64,000 nucleotides of DNA from Propionicimonas sp020161015 (GTDB lineage Bacteria; Actinomycetota; Actinomycetes; Propionibacteriales; Propionibacteriaceae). Positions within the stretch are counted from its first letter, which is position 1; every line of letters starts with the position of its first letter. The notes under the pieces were generated by a model that was given only the letters and a program-made list of their open reading frames with translations, did not search any database and had not been told where the DNA came from. A program made the translations under genes and the position numbers. The stretch spans positions 62,001-126,000 of the forward strand of contig NZ_CAXWGX010000028.1 of assembly GCF_964266745.1 (NCBI RefSeq), in the 5' to 3' direction. Below, one piece after another: positions 49,519 through 57,987 of this stretch.

Positions 49519-50375
49519 TGGCCGACGCCCTGCTCGACCCGCGCACCATCCGGGCGCTCGCCGCGGAACTCGACCTGCGTCCCACCAAGCAGCGCGGCCA
49601 GAACTTCGTGCACGACGCGAACACCGTCCGCCGGATCGTGGCCGCGGCGGGCGTCCGGGAGGACGACGTCGTGCTCGAGATCGGCCCCGGCCTCGGCTCG
49701 CTCACCCTCGGCCTGCTCGAACGCGCGGCGGGGGTCGTCGCGATCGAGATCGAGCACAGCCTCGCCCGGCGGCTGACGCGGACGGCCGCGGAGCGCCTCC
49801 CGGGGCGCGCGGACGCTCTCCGCGTGGTGGAGGCGGACGCCCTCGCCGTCGATGTCCTCGACGATCCCCAGCCCACCCTCGTCGTGGCCAACCTGCCCTA
49901 CAACGTGAGCGTGCCGGTGCTGCTGCACGTGCTCGCGCGCTTCCCTTCCGTGCGGGGCGGGCTGGTCATGGTGCAGTCGGAGGTGGCCGACCGGCTCGTC
50001 GCCGGGCCGGGCTCGCGCACCTACGGCGTGCCGTCGGTGAAGCTCGCCTGGTACTGCGCGGCCCGCCGCGTCGGCAGCGTGCCGCCGACGGTCTTCTGGC
50101 CGGTGCCCAACGTCGACTCCGGGCTGGTGGAGCTCGTCCGGCGCGAGCCGCCGGCGACGACCGCGTCCCGCGAGCGGGTGTTCGCCGTCGTGGACGCCGC
50201 CTTCTCGCAGCGCCGCAAGATGCTGCGCTCGGCCCTCGCCGGGGTCTTCGGCTCCTCCGCGGCGACCTCCGCCGCGCTGGAGTCGGTGGGGGTCGATCCG
50301 CAGGCCCGCGGCGAGGTGCTGGGCATCGCCGACTTCGTCCGCATTGCCGAGGTCGTGCCGGGCCCGGTGGGATAG
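49518..50375 (+). CDS. rsmA: 16S rRNA A1518/A1519 dimethyltransferase RsmA (KsgA)
   Basis: 285 residues. LDLRPTKQRGQNFVHDANTVRRIV, SAM motif LEIGPGLGSLTLGLLE, and catalytic VANLPYNVSVPVLLH; C-terminal AFSQRRKMLRSAL. ATG 49518 shares one base with the tatD stop. Confidence 0.96.
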   Translation: MADALLDPRTIRALAAELDLRPTKQRGQNFVHDANTVRRIVAAAGVREDDVVLEIGPGLGSLTLGLLERAAGVVAIEIEHSLARRLTRTAAERLPGRADALRVVEADALAVDVLDDPQPTLVVANLPYNVSVPVLLHVLARFPSVRGGLVMVQSEVADRLVAGPGSRTYGVPSVKLAWYCAARRVGSVPPTVFWPVPNVDSGLVELVRREPPATTASRERVFAVVDAAFSQRRKMLRSALAGVFGSSAATSAALESVGVDPQARGEVLGIADFVRIAEVVPGPVG

Positions 50376-50378
50376 CCT
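50373..50378 (+). promoter_or_regulatory. -10 element of ispE (leaderless)
   Basis: TAGCCT, 6 nt before ATG 50385 and overlapping the rsmA stop (the TAG is the stop codon). Suggests an internal promoter inside the operon. Confidence 0.55.
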
Positions 50379-50384
50379 CGCGCC

Positions 50385-51311
50385 ATGGCATCCCCGGTCA
50401 CCGAGGCAGAGGTCGTCCGCGTCCGCGTGGCGGGCAAGGTCAACCTCTCGCTGCGCAGCGGCCGGCGGCGTCCGGACGGCTACCACTCGCTCTCCACGGT
50501 GTTCCAGGCCGTGTCGCTGTACGACGAGGTGGACGCGTCCTGGGCCCCGCCGGGCCGGTTCAGCGTCCAGGTGGTCGGGGAGCAGGCCGACCAGGTTCCC
50601 ACCGGGGACGACAACCTCGCCGTCCGTGCGGCCCGCCTGCTCGCCCGTACGTGGGGCGCGGGGAAGCCTCTCGGCGCCGACCTGGTGATCCGCAAGTCGA
50701 TCCCCGTGGCCGGCGGCATGGCGGGCGGCTCTGCGGACGCTGCCGGCGCCCTGCTGGCCTGCGCGGTGCTGTGGGACCTCGACATCTCCCCCGACGAGCT
50801 GCGCACGCTCGGCGCCCGCCTCGGGGCGGACGTCCCGTTCTGCCTGGCCGGGGGCACGGCGCTCGGCAGGGGCCGGGGCGACGAGCTGACGTCGGTGCTG
50901 AGCAGGGGCACCTACCACTGGGTGCTCGCGTTCAGCGACGGCGAGCTGTCCACGCCTGCGGTCTTCGCGAGGTTCGACGAGCTCGGGCTGGGCAGCGACC
51001 ACCTCGACGTGCCGGACGGCCTGCTCAACGCGCTCGTCAGCGGTGACGTCCAGGCGCTCGGCCGCTCGCTCGTGAACGACCTCGAGCCGGCGGCGCTGGC
51101 GCTGCGTCCCCAGCTGTCACACCTGCTGGAGGCCGGCGACGACCTGGGCGCGGTGGCGTCCATGGTGTCGGGCTCCGGCCCGACCGTGGCCTTCCTCGCC
51201 GCCAACGAGCCCGCCGCGGTCGACCTGTCCGTCCGCCTCTCCAGCGAGGGACTGTGCCGCGCCGTCAAGCGGGTCAGCGGCCCCGTCCCCGGAGCCCGCC
51301 TGCTCGTATAG
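50385..51311 (+). CDS. ispE: 4-Diphosphocytidyl-2-C-methyl-D-erythritol kinase IspE
   Basis: GHMP kinase of the MEP isoprenoid pathway. 308 residues: VRVAGKVNLSLRSGRRRPDGYHSL, SIPVAGGMAGGSADAAGALL (ATP loop), GADVPFCLAGGTALGRG, VSGSGPTVAFL. Canonical RsmA-IspE neighbour pair. Confidence 0.95.
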   Translation: MASPVTEAEVVRVRVAGKVNLSLRSGRRRPDGYHSLSTVFQAVSLYDEVDASWAPPGRFSVQVVGEQADQVPTGDDNLAVRAARLLARTWGAGKPLGADLVIRKSIPVAGGMAGGSADAAGALLACAVLWDLDISPDELRTLGARLGADVPFCLAGGTALGRGRGDELTSVLSRGTYHWVLAFSDGELSTPAVFARFDELGLGSDHLDVPDGLLNALVSGDVQALGRSLVNDLEPAALALRPQLSHLLEAGDDLGAVASMVSGSGPTVAFLAANEPAAVDLSVRLSSEGLCRAVKRVSGPVPGARLLV

Positions 51312-51370
51312 CGCTCGCACGCCGGTCCGCCGCCGGTCCCCGCCAGCCTGCCCGCCTCTCCGCCCCGCTT

Positions 51371-51599
51371 TGGTGAGGGCCAGCCCTCCACGCCGAGGGC
51401 CAGCCCCCCATGCCGAGGGCCAGCCTTGGCGCCGAGGGCCAGCGCACAGGGGCGAGCCCTCGGCAACAAGGCTGGCCCTCGGCGGGCGAACGGCGCTCAG
51501 CCCTCGGTGGGCGGACGGCGCTCAGCCCTCGGTGGGCGGACGGCGCTCAGCCCTCGGCGGGCGAACGGCGCTCAGCCCTCGGCGGGCGGACGGCGCTCA
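51371..51599. repeat. Two facing tandem-repeat arrays
   Basis: First array: four 20-bp units at 51371-51450 with core GCCGAGGGCCAGC. Second: five 25-bp units at 51475-51599 beginning GCCCTCGG and ending GGCGCTCA, differing at only two positions. The cores GCCGAGGG and CCCTCGGC are reverse complements, so the arrays can fold on each other. The last unit contains the stop codon of the MFS gene, and the next bases (GCCTTCGGCG) look like the start of a sixth unit. Confidence 0.93.
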
Positions 51600-52784
51600 G
51601 CCTTCGGCGACGGGGGCGGGCGCGGGTTGGCGACCCGGCATGATCCGGGCGACCAGGATCAGCCCCGACAGCAGGACGGCCGGCAGGAACATGGTGGGCT
51701 GGACGCCGATGGTCTGCACGAGCCAGCCGATCAGGGCCGGGGCGATGAGGAACGTGGCGTAGCCGAAGGTGACCACGACGGCGAGGCCACGTCCGCCGGC
51801 GGTGTGCCCGGCCACGGCATACACCTGCGGCGCGATCATCCCGATGCCGAGGCCGACGAGCGACCACCCGACCAGCAGGACGGGCAGCCCGGTGCCGAGC
51901 GCGGCGATCAGGTAGCCGGTCGCGGAGCAGGCGCCGCCGAAGGTGGTCACGGCGCGCCGGCCGAAGCGGGCCACGAGGGCGTCGCCGAGCAGCCGGATGA
52001 TCACCATGCACGCTGCCACGCAGGTGAAGCCGAGCGCCCCCGTGGCCGGGTCGACCTGCGCGATCTCGGTGACGTGCACGCCGGACCAGTCGTTGGCCGT
52101 GCCCTCGCCGAGGCCGAAGGCGATCGCCATCAGGCCCAGCAGGTAGGCGGACGCCGGGATCGGCGTCCGCGCTCCGCTCTCGTCGTGGTGGGACACGAGT
52201 TCGGTCTCGGGGGTGATCCGCCAGGCGAGGGCGAAGGCCGCCACGCCGAGCACGGCGGCGACGGTGGTCGCGGTCAGCATCGCGGGTTCCGCCGCGCCGC
52301 CGAAGAGGGAGGCCGTCGCCACCAGCAGGACGGCCCCGGCCAGGTTGCCGACCGACCACATCCCGTGGAAGAAGCTCATGATCGGTCGGGGACGCCGGCG
52401 TTCCACCTGGACGCCGATCGCGTTCATGGACACGTCGATGCCGCCGTTGGCGAGGCCGAGGACGACACCGGCGACGAACAGCGCCGGCAGGGTGGGCGCC
52501 CAGCCGATGCCCAGGATCGCCACCACCAGCACCGGCAGCATCGCCAGGGCGACCCGCCGTGCGCCGTGACGGTCTGCCAGGCGTCCGGCGACCTGCATGG
52601 ACGCGATCCCGGCCAGGCCCATGCACACGAAGAACAGCGCCAGTTGCCAGGGTTCGAGGCCGAAGCGTGCCCTCAGGACGGGGATCGAGGCGGCGTAGGC
52701 GCCGATGACCAGGCCGTTGTAGCCGAAGAGCAGGACGACGGCGCCCGCGGCCGTGCGCGAGCTCAGCGGGTGCGGCGTGGTCAC
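51597..52784 (-). CDS. MFS transporter (YbjJ-like)
   Basis: 395 residues, 12 membrane segments. VAGRLADRHGARRVALAM is the conserved loop 2-3 of the major facilitator family, and GLANGGIDVSMNAIGVQVE resembles the YbjJ/fucose-permease-like subgroup. Substrate unknown. GTG 52784 is preceded by TAGGAT at 6 nt, and a LacI-type operator lies next to it. The 3' end runs into a 25-bp repeat array. Confidence 0.88.
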   Translation of the reverse strand: MTTPHPLSSRTAAGAVVLLFGYNGLVIGAYAASIPVLRARFGLEPWQLALFFVCMGLAGIASMQVAGRLADRHGARRVALAMLPVLVVAILGIGWAPTLPALFVAGVVLGLANGGIDVSMNAIGVQVERRRPRPIMSFFHGMWSVGNLAGAVLLVATASLFGGAAEPAMLTATTVAAVLGVAAFALAWRITPETELVSHHDESGARTPIPASAYLLGLMAIAFGLGEGTANDWSGVHVTEIAQVDPATGALGFTCVAACMVIIRLLGDALVARFGRRAVTTFGGACSATGYLIAALGTGLPVLLVGWSLVGLGIGMIAPQVYAVAGHTAGGRGLAVVVTFGYATFLIAPALIGWLVQTIGVQPTMFLPAVLLSGLILVARIMPGRQPAPAPVAEG

Positions 52785-52790
52785 GCGCTC

Positions 52791-52796
52791 ATCCTA
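52791..52796 (-). promoter_or_regulatory. -10 element of the MFS gene (leaderless)
   Basis: TAGGAT on the minus strand, 6 nt before GTG 52784. Confidence 0.65.
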
Positions 52797-52798
52797 GA

Positions 52799-52812
52799 TG
52801 GAAGCGCTCCCA
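52799..52812. promoter_or_regulatory. LacI-family type operator
   Basis: TGGAAGCGCTCCCA, a 14-bp inverted repeat with one asymmetric position around central GCGC. It matches the TGGGAGCGCTCCCA form used by actinobacterial LacI-type sugar regulators such as CebR. It abuts the -10 box, in the promoter spacer, as expected for a repressor. Confidence 0.7.
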
Positions 52813-52863
52813 AAGCCGAGTGGCCTTCGGGATTGGCTGCGGGACGGGCGCCGCCCGTCCGTC

Positions 52864-53529
52864 TCACCGCTCGGGGTGGGTGTACAGCTTCGGCGCGGGG
52901 TCGAGGTTCCGCATGCCGTGCCAGGCGAGGTTGACCAGGTGCGCGGCGACCACCGGCTTGGGCAGCGTCTGCTCCTCCCGGCTGTTGATCCACCACTGCC
53001 CGGCGAGCGCGACCAGTCCGACCAGCATCTGCGAGTACAGCGGGGCGGTGGCGGCGTCGAGGTGCCGTTTCTCGAACTCGTCGGCCAGCAGGTCCTCCAC
53101 GCGCGAGGCGATGTCGGACAGGATCGTGGCGAAACTGCCCTCCGGCGAGGTGCCGGAGGAGTCCCGGGAGAGGATCCGGAAGCCGTTGGGGTTGTCGTCG
53201 ATGTAGTCGAGCAGGGCCAGCGTCCCCAGCTCGATCAGGGCGCGGGGGTTGGCCCGCGGGGTCGTGATCGCCGTTCGGATGGCGTCGTGCAGGGTGCGCA
53301 CCTCGCGGTCGACCACAACCGCGTAGAGGCCCTCCTTGCCGCCGAAGTGCTCGTACACGACGGGCTTGCTGACCCCGGCGTGGGCGGCGATCTCCTCCAC
53401 CGACGTGCCCTCGAGCCCGCGCTCGGCGAAGAGCGCCCGTGCCACGTCGATCAGCTGCTCGCGCCGCTCGCTGCGGGTCATCCGCACGCGGCTGCGCCGC
53501 GCACGCGAGGGGGCCTGGGCAGTGGGCAT
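52864..53529 (-). CDS. TetR-family regulator
   Basis: 221 residues. TRSERREQLIDVARALFAERG then helix-turn-helix TSVEEIAAHAGVSKPVVYEHFGGKEGLY. The C-terminal domain ends with WINSREEQTLPKP and a conserved-looking NLAWHGMRNLDP. ATG 53529 begins the basic N-terminus; CAGACT 6 nt upstream suggests a leaderless message. Target not visible; the tRNA-Gln is upstream and divergent. Confidence 0.88.
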   Translation of the reverse strand: MPTAQAPSRARRSRVRMTRSERREQLIDVARALFAERGLEGTSVEEIAAHAGVSKPVVYEHFGGKEGLYAVVVDREVRTLHDAIRTAITTPRANPRALIELGTLALLDYIDDNPNGFRILSRDSSGTSPEGSFATILSDIASRVEDLLADEFEKRHLDAATAPLYSQMLVGLVALAGQWWINSREEQTLPKPVVAAHLVNLAWHGMRNLDPAPKLYTHPER

Positions 53530-53690
53530 GGCCCAAGTCTGGCCCTGACGAGGCGGGATTGCGAAAACGTTCGCCAAGTTTGCGGGTCGGTGTCGCCCCT
53601 TCCAGCCCGCGGGGCGGCCCGGTGCACCCGGCGGATGCACCAGCCCCGCGCGCACCCGTAGAGTTGTCACCGGCCGCCACGGGTGGCCGT

Positions 53691-53769
53691 TCCCCGGTTG
53701 GTCTGCCGGCAGGGCCCGCCTGACTTTGAATCAGGACAAGCGACGTAGGTTCGACTCCTACCCGGGGAG
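53691..53769 (+). tRNA. tRNA-Gln (anticodon TTG)
   Basis: Acceptor TCCCCGG pairs with CCGGGGA (53762-53768), discriminator G. Anticodon arm CCTGA-CTTTGAA-TCAGG gives TTG (glutamine CAA). T-arm GTAGG-TTCGACT-CCTAC. The D-arm (GGTC/GGCC) is acceptable; the variable region is longer than usual (about 9 nt). CCA is not encoded. A tRNA-Gln just before glmU is a known actinobacterial arrangement. Confidence 0.85.
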
Positions 53770-53826
53770 CGCTCACGCCGCAGGACGGCCGGCGCGACGC
53801 CGGACCGCGTGGCCGGAGAGGGACGC

Positions 53827-55026
53827 TCAGCCCACAGAGGTGCGCGCCGGGTCGCCGACGCGGCCCAGGAACAGGCAGGTCCTCGTCGGTGCGTGCATCA
53901 GCGCCCAGCTGAAGGGACGATCGAGCACGAGCGAGCGCGGTTCTGTCGGTGCGCCGGCGGCCGCCATCCCGCCCGCGGTCGCCGCTGCGGCCTCGATCCC
54001 CTTGGCGTTCACCTCGACGGTGGCCTCGTGCACGACGAAGTCGAGGAAGAGCTTCTCCTGGTCGGTCATGCCGCTGAAGTCGGCCGCGCGCGGATCGAAC
54101 GCCGTCGGGATCCCCAGCTGCCGGAGCACTGCGGACAGCTCCTGCCGGAACCGCAGCGTCCACGCGGGCAGCTGGACGGCGACCAGCGCCGGGTCCGCGG
54201 ACAGCACCTTCGCGAACGTGGCGACGGGCACGGGCCCGCCGGACGCGGCGTCGTCGGGCAGCACGAGGACGAGCGCGTACTCCCCGCCCTCGCAGGTGAT
54301 CGCCGAGCCGCTCACCCCGTCGCCCGACCACCACGGACGCAGTGTGGTGCCGGCCAGCGTGGGAACCTCGACCCGGCGGCCGGCCGCGGTGGTGAAGGGA
54401 CGCGGCCCCACTTCGGCCAGCGGCTCGTGCCACGGCGCGGCGAAGTGCACGGCGTTCACCAGGACCAGCCGGGTCGACACGTCGAGCATCCCTGCCGAGA
54501 GCAGCTCGGGGATCTTGCCCTTGGTCCGGTCCTCGACCCAGGCGTTGATCTCGTGGCGCACCGCGTCGGGGTCGGCGCGGAAATCGGACTGGTGCAGCGG
54601 CGCGTCGAAGCTGTCGGAGAGCCGGTCGAGGAACGGCTGCTTCCAGGTGAGGTCGCGCTGGCCCCACAGGGCGTTCCCGGCCTCGAGCGCGCTCCCCGCC
54701 CCGGTCGGCAGCAGGCGGTCCAGCGACGGGGGCGGCCCGCCCAGCACCGCCGTCAGTTCGTCGGCTGTGGTGCCCGCCGCGCCCTCGCGCACCATCGCCA
54801 GCACGGTCGCGATCGACCACGGCGACAGCACCAGGTCGCCCTGCGCGGGGGCCAGGCGGGCCATCAGCGCGTCGCAGAACGCATCGAACCCGCCGGAGGC
54901 GTCGGCGTCAGCCCCGGACGCCGTGGTCGTCCCGGACGCCGGGGGGCGCGCGGAGGGCACGATCGGCGATGCGCAACCGGCGAGGGCGGCGCCGGCGGCC
55001 AGCAGGAGCAGTTCCCGGCGGTTCAC
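53827..55026 (-). CDS. Serpin-family lipoprotein protease inhibitor
   Basis: 399 residues. Signal sequence with lipobox ALAGC near residue 18, so membrane anchored. Serpin features: LVLSPWSIATVLAMVREGA near residue 65, ILVNAVHFAAPW-type strand, LFLDFVVHEATVEVNAKGIEAAAATAGG-type breach and hinge, and SLVLDRPFSWALMHAPT. The hinge GIEAAAATA has the small residues expected in inhibitory serpins; the residue near P1 looks small (Ala/Gly), which would suit elastase- or subtilisin-like targets. GTG 55026 is preceded by GAGGAGG. Placed between tRNA-Gln and glmU. Confidence 0.9.
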   Translation of the reverse strand: MNRRELLLLAAGAALAGCASPIVPSARPPASGTTTASGADADASGGFDAFCDALMARLAPAQGDLVLSPWSIATVLAMVREGAAGTTADELTAVLGGPPPSLDRLLPTGAGSALEAGNALWGQRDLTWKQPFLDRLSDSFDAPLHQSDFRADPDAVRHEINAWVEDRTKGKIPELLSAGMLDVSTRLVLVNAVHFAAPWHEPLAEVGPRPFTTAAGRRVEVPTLAGTTLRPWWSGDGVSGSAITCEGGEYALVLVLPDDAASGGPVPVATFAKVLSADPALVAVQLPAWTLRFRQELSAVLRQLGIPTAFDPRAADFSGMTDQEKLFLDFVVHEATVEVNAKGIEAAAATAGGMAAAGAPTEPRSLVLDRPFSWALMHAPTRTCLFLGRVGDPARTSVG

Positions 55027-55292
55027 GATGCCTCCTCGTCCGTCACCCCTATTCCACGCCTGCGCGCTCCGGATTGTTGCGGAACAGCCAACCTCGCGGG
55101 CCGGGACGTTCCCGGGGGCGGCCCGGCCGGATGGCGTCCCGACCGGATCGTGGCCAAGTTCGGTCCGTGCCGTGAGCGGGTGGTGCGGCGTCGATAGGAT
55201 GATCCGGTCTCCCCGGATGTGGCCGGAGCACCGCACATGCCCTTCCCCGTCCGGAATCCCGGAGCCGACGACGACCAACGCTGGGAGTGCCC

Positions 55293-56780
55293 GTGGCTGA
55301 TCAGGACGCACAGGATCGGGTGGCGGCAGTCGTCATCATGGCGGCCGGGGCGGGGACCCGGATGCGGTCGGCGGTACCGAAGGTGCTCCACCGCATCGCC
55401 GGCAAGTCGATGATCGCCTGCGCGATCGACACCGCGGACGCCCTGTCGCCGGACCGGCTCGTGGTGGTCGTCGGCCACCAGCGCGAGCTGGTCACCGAAC
55501 ACCTGGCCGAGATCGCCCCCCATGTGACGATCGCCGTGCAGGAGCGACCCCTCGGCACAGGGGACGCCGTCCGCGCCGGGCTGTCCGTCCTCCCGGGGAT
55601 CGCCGGCGAGGTCGTGGTCACCTCCGGCGACGTCCCGCTGCTGGCGCCGGAGACGCTGCGGGGCCTCGTCGCAGCGCACCGGTCCGGCGGCAACGCGGTG
55701 ACCGTGCTCAGCGCGGTCGTCCCCGACCCCACCGGGTACGGGCGCATCGTCCGCGACGGCGAGGAGGTGCTGCGCATCGTCGAGCAGTCCGACGCCTCGC
55801 CCGACGAGCTCGCGCTCGCCGAGATCAACTCCGGCATCTACGTGTTCGACGCCGAGGCCCTCGCCGACGGGCTGGCGGCGCTCCAGGCGGCCAACGCGCA
55901 GGGGGAGCTGTATCTCACCGACGTCGTCGCCCACGCCCGCTCGGCCGGACGCAGGGTCGGCGCGCGGGTGCTCGACGACTACCTCCAGACCGAAGGGGTG
56001 AACGACCGCGCGCAGCTCGCCGAGCGTGCCGCCGAGCTCAACCGCCGCATCCTCGCCCGCTGGATGGCCGAGGGCGTGACCGTCCTCGACCCGGCCACGA
56101 CGTGGGTGCAGGCCGGCGTGGACCTCGCCGAGGACGTGACGCTGCTGCCGGGCACCTCGCTGGAGGGCGCGACCTCGGTCGCGTCCGGGGCGACGATCGG
56201 CCCGGACACCACGCTGGTGGACGTCGAGGTGGGCGAGAACGCGCGGGTGGTGCGCACGCACGCCGAGCTCGCCGTGATCGGGCCGGGTGCCACGGTCGGC
56301 CCGTTCAGCTACCTGCGCCCCGGCACCGAGATCGGCACGAAGGCCCACATCGGCGCCTTCGTCGAGACCAAGAAGGCGATCATCGGGGAGGGCGCCAAGG
56401 TGCCGCACCTCACCTACTGCGGGGACGCGGTGGTCGGCGCGGGCAGCAACATCGGTGCCGGCACGATCTTCGCCAACTACGACGGGGTCGGGAAGTACAC
56501 CTCGACCGTCGGTGAGCACTCCTTCGTCGGCAGCGACTCGGTGCTCGTCGCGCCCGTGCACATCGCGGACGGCGCCTACGTGGCGGCCGGCTCGACGATC
56601 ACCTCCGACGTGGGCGCCGGCGAGCTCGCGGTCTCCCGCGGCCAGCAGCGCAACATCCGCGGCTGGGTGGCGAGGAAACGGGCAGGGACGGCGTCCGCCG
56701 CGGCCGCGGAGGCGGCCCTCGCCCGGGCCGCGGAGGAGCAGGGCGCTGAGGCTGCGGCCGGAGAGGAGGCCGGCGAGTGA
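55293..56780 (+). CDS. glmU: Bifunctional UDP-GlcNAc pyrophosphorylase / GlcN-1-P acetyltransferase GlmU
   Basis: 495 residues. N-terminal uridyltransferase: VIMAAGAGTRMRSAVPKVLH, SGDVPLL, EINSGIYVFD. C-terminal left-handed beta-helix with GPFSYLRPGTEIG and catalytic His in AKVPHLTYCGDA. Makes UDP-GlcNAc for peptidoglycan. GTG 55293 has GGGAG 5 nt upstream; GTG 55287 is an in-frame alternative. A TAGGAT box at 55196-55201 may be its promoter. The last 35 residues are Ala/Glu-rich. Confidence 0.95.
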   Translation: MADQDAQDRVAAVVIMAAGAGTRMRSAVPKVLHRIAGKSMIACAIDTADALSPDRLVVVVGHQRELVTEHLAEIAPHVTIAVQERPLGTGDAVRAGLSVLPGIAGEVVVTSGDVPLLAPETLRGLVAAHRSGGNAVTVLSAVVPDPTGYGRIVRDGEEVLRIVEQSDASPDELALAEINSGIYVFDAEALADGLAALQAANAQGELYLTDVVAHARSAGRRVGARVLDDYLQTEGVNDRAQLAERAAELNRRILARWMAEGVTVLDPATTWVQAGVDLAEDVTLLPGTSLEGATSVASGATIGPDTTLVDVEVGENARVVRTHAELAVIGPGATVGPFSYLRPGTEIGTKAHIGAFVETKKAIIGEGAKVPHLTYCGDAVVGAGSNIGAGTIFANYDGVGKYTSTVGEHSFVGSDSVLVAPVHIADGAYVAAGSTITSDVGAGELAVSRGQQRNIRGWVARKRAGTASAAAAEAALARAAEEQGAEAAAGEEAGE

Positions 56781-57754
56781 GCGGCATCAAGCGCCCGACG
56801 GAGAAGCACCTGATGGTCTGCTCGGGACGCGCGTTCCCCGAGCTCGCCGAGGAGGTGGCGTCCCTGCTGGGGGTCAGCCTGGTGCCCACCCGCGCCCTCA
56901 CCTACGCCAACTCAGAGATCTACGTCCGCTTCGAGGAGTCGGTGCGCGGCGCGGACTGCTTCGTGATCCAGGCCCACCCCGCCCCGGTGAACGAGTGGCT
57001 CATGGAGCAGCTGATCATGATCGACGCGCTGAAGCGCGCCTCGGCCCGCCGGATCACGGTCGTCTCCCCGTTCTACCCCTACGGCCGGCAGGACAAGAAG
57101 CACGCCGGGCGCGAGCCCATCTCCGCGCGCCTGGTGGCCGACCTGTACAAGACCGCCGGGGCCAACCGGCTGATGTCGGTCGACCTGCACGCCGCCCAGA
57201 TCCAGGGCTTCTTCGACGGTCCGGTCGACCACCTGCTCGCGCTCCCGGTGCTCGCGACCTACGTGAAGGAGAACTACGACACGTCCGAGATGACGATCGT
57301 GTCGCCGGACGCGGGGCGGGTGCGGCTCGCCGACATGTGGTCCGACCAGCTGGGCACGCCACTGGCGATCATCCACAAGCGCCGGGACCCGAACAAGGCC
57401 AACGAGGTCGCCGTCGGCGAGGTCGTCGGCGATGTCGACGGGCGGGTCTGCCTGCTGGTGGACGACATGATCGACACGGCGGGGACGATCTGCCAGGCCG
57501 CCACCGCGTTGAAGAACTTCGGCGCCAAGGCCGTGATCGCCGCGGCCACGCACCCGATCCTGTCCGGGCCGGCTCCGCAGCGGCTCAACGAGTCCGACTT
57601 CGAGGAGGTGATCGTCACCAACACGTTGCCGATCCCCGACGGGGTGAACGTTCCCAAGCTCACCGTGCTCTCGATGGCGCCGCTGCTCGCCCAGGCGATC
57701 CAGGCCGTCTTCGAGGAGGGCTCGGTGGCCTCGCTGTTCAACGGCGCCCACTAG
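56777..57754 (+). CDS. prs: Ribose-phosphate pyrophosphokinase
   Basis: 325 residues. Makes PRPP from ribose 5-phosphate and ATP. SPFYPYGRQDKKHAGREPISARLVADL (ATP flexible loop), SVDLHAAQIQGFF, and PRPP loop VCLLVDDMIDTAGTIC. GTG start overlaps glmU as GTGA. glmU-prs is the usual actinobacterial pair. Confidence 0.96.
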   Translation: MSGIKRPTEKHLMVCSGRAFPELAEEVASLLGVSLVPTRALTYANSEIYVRFEESVRGADCFVIQAHPAPVNEWLMEQLIMIDALKRASARRITVVSPFYPYGRQDKKHAGREPISARLVADLYKTAGANRLMSVDLHAAQIQGFFDGPVDHLLALPVLATYVKENYDTSEMTIVSPDAGRVRLADMWSDQLGTPLAIIHKRRDPNKANEVAVGEVVGDVDGRVCLLVDDMIDTAGTICQAATALKNFGAKAVIAAATHPILSGPAPQRLNESDFEEVIVTNTLPIPDGVNVPKLTVLSMAPLLAQAIQAVFEEGSVASLFNGAH

Positions 57755-57820
57755 GCCGGACGGGTGGACGCCGGGCGGGACCCCGCTTCCTCCGGCGAGC
57801 GACCTCCGGCGGCTCCCCGC

Positions 57821-57838
57821 ATCCGCGACGTCGCGGAT
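57821..57838 (+). terminator. 18-bp palindrome after prs
   Basis: ATCCGCGACGTCGCGGAT, perfect and followed by TTTCC; 66 bp after the prs stop. Could end glmU-prs transcription ahead of the rplY promoter. Confidence 0.5.
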
Positions 57839-57861
57839 TTCCGGCGGTCGGTCAAAGGCGA

Positions 57862-57987
57862 TAAGCTTGCGGGGTTGCCTCGGCGAGGGGCCAAAGGGCC
57901 CGTGATCGACAAGGCGGAGCGCTGAGCGCCGCCGGCCCATCCCTCGTCGAGACGGAATCTTTACGAGGTTGAGGAGCAGGAAGAAAA
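57862..57987 (+). promoter_or_regulatory. rplY promoter and structured 5' leader
   Basis: TAAGCT (57862-57867) is a candidate -10. The following 114-nt leader closes with an 11-bp stem, CTCGGCGAGGG (57879-57889) with CCCTCGTCGAG (57941-57951), one G-U pair, around inner GC-rich hairpins. GAGGAG (57971-57976) precedes GTG 57988. Confidence 0.55.

Noticed and set aside
51475..51599. CRISPR array
   Set aside because: The units are directly adjacent without spacers and no cas genes are near.
53691..55290. Integrative element at tRNA-Gln
   Set aside because: No integrase gene and no repeated copy of the tRNA 3' end seen by eye downstream; only the serpin is present.
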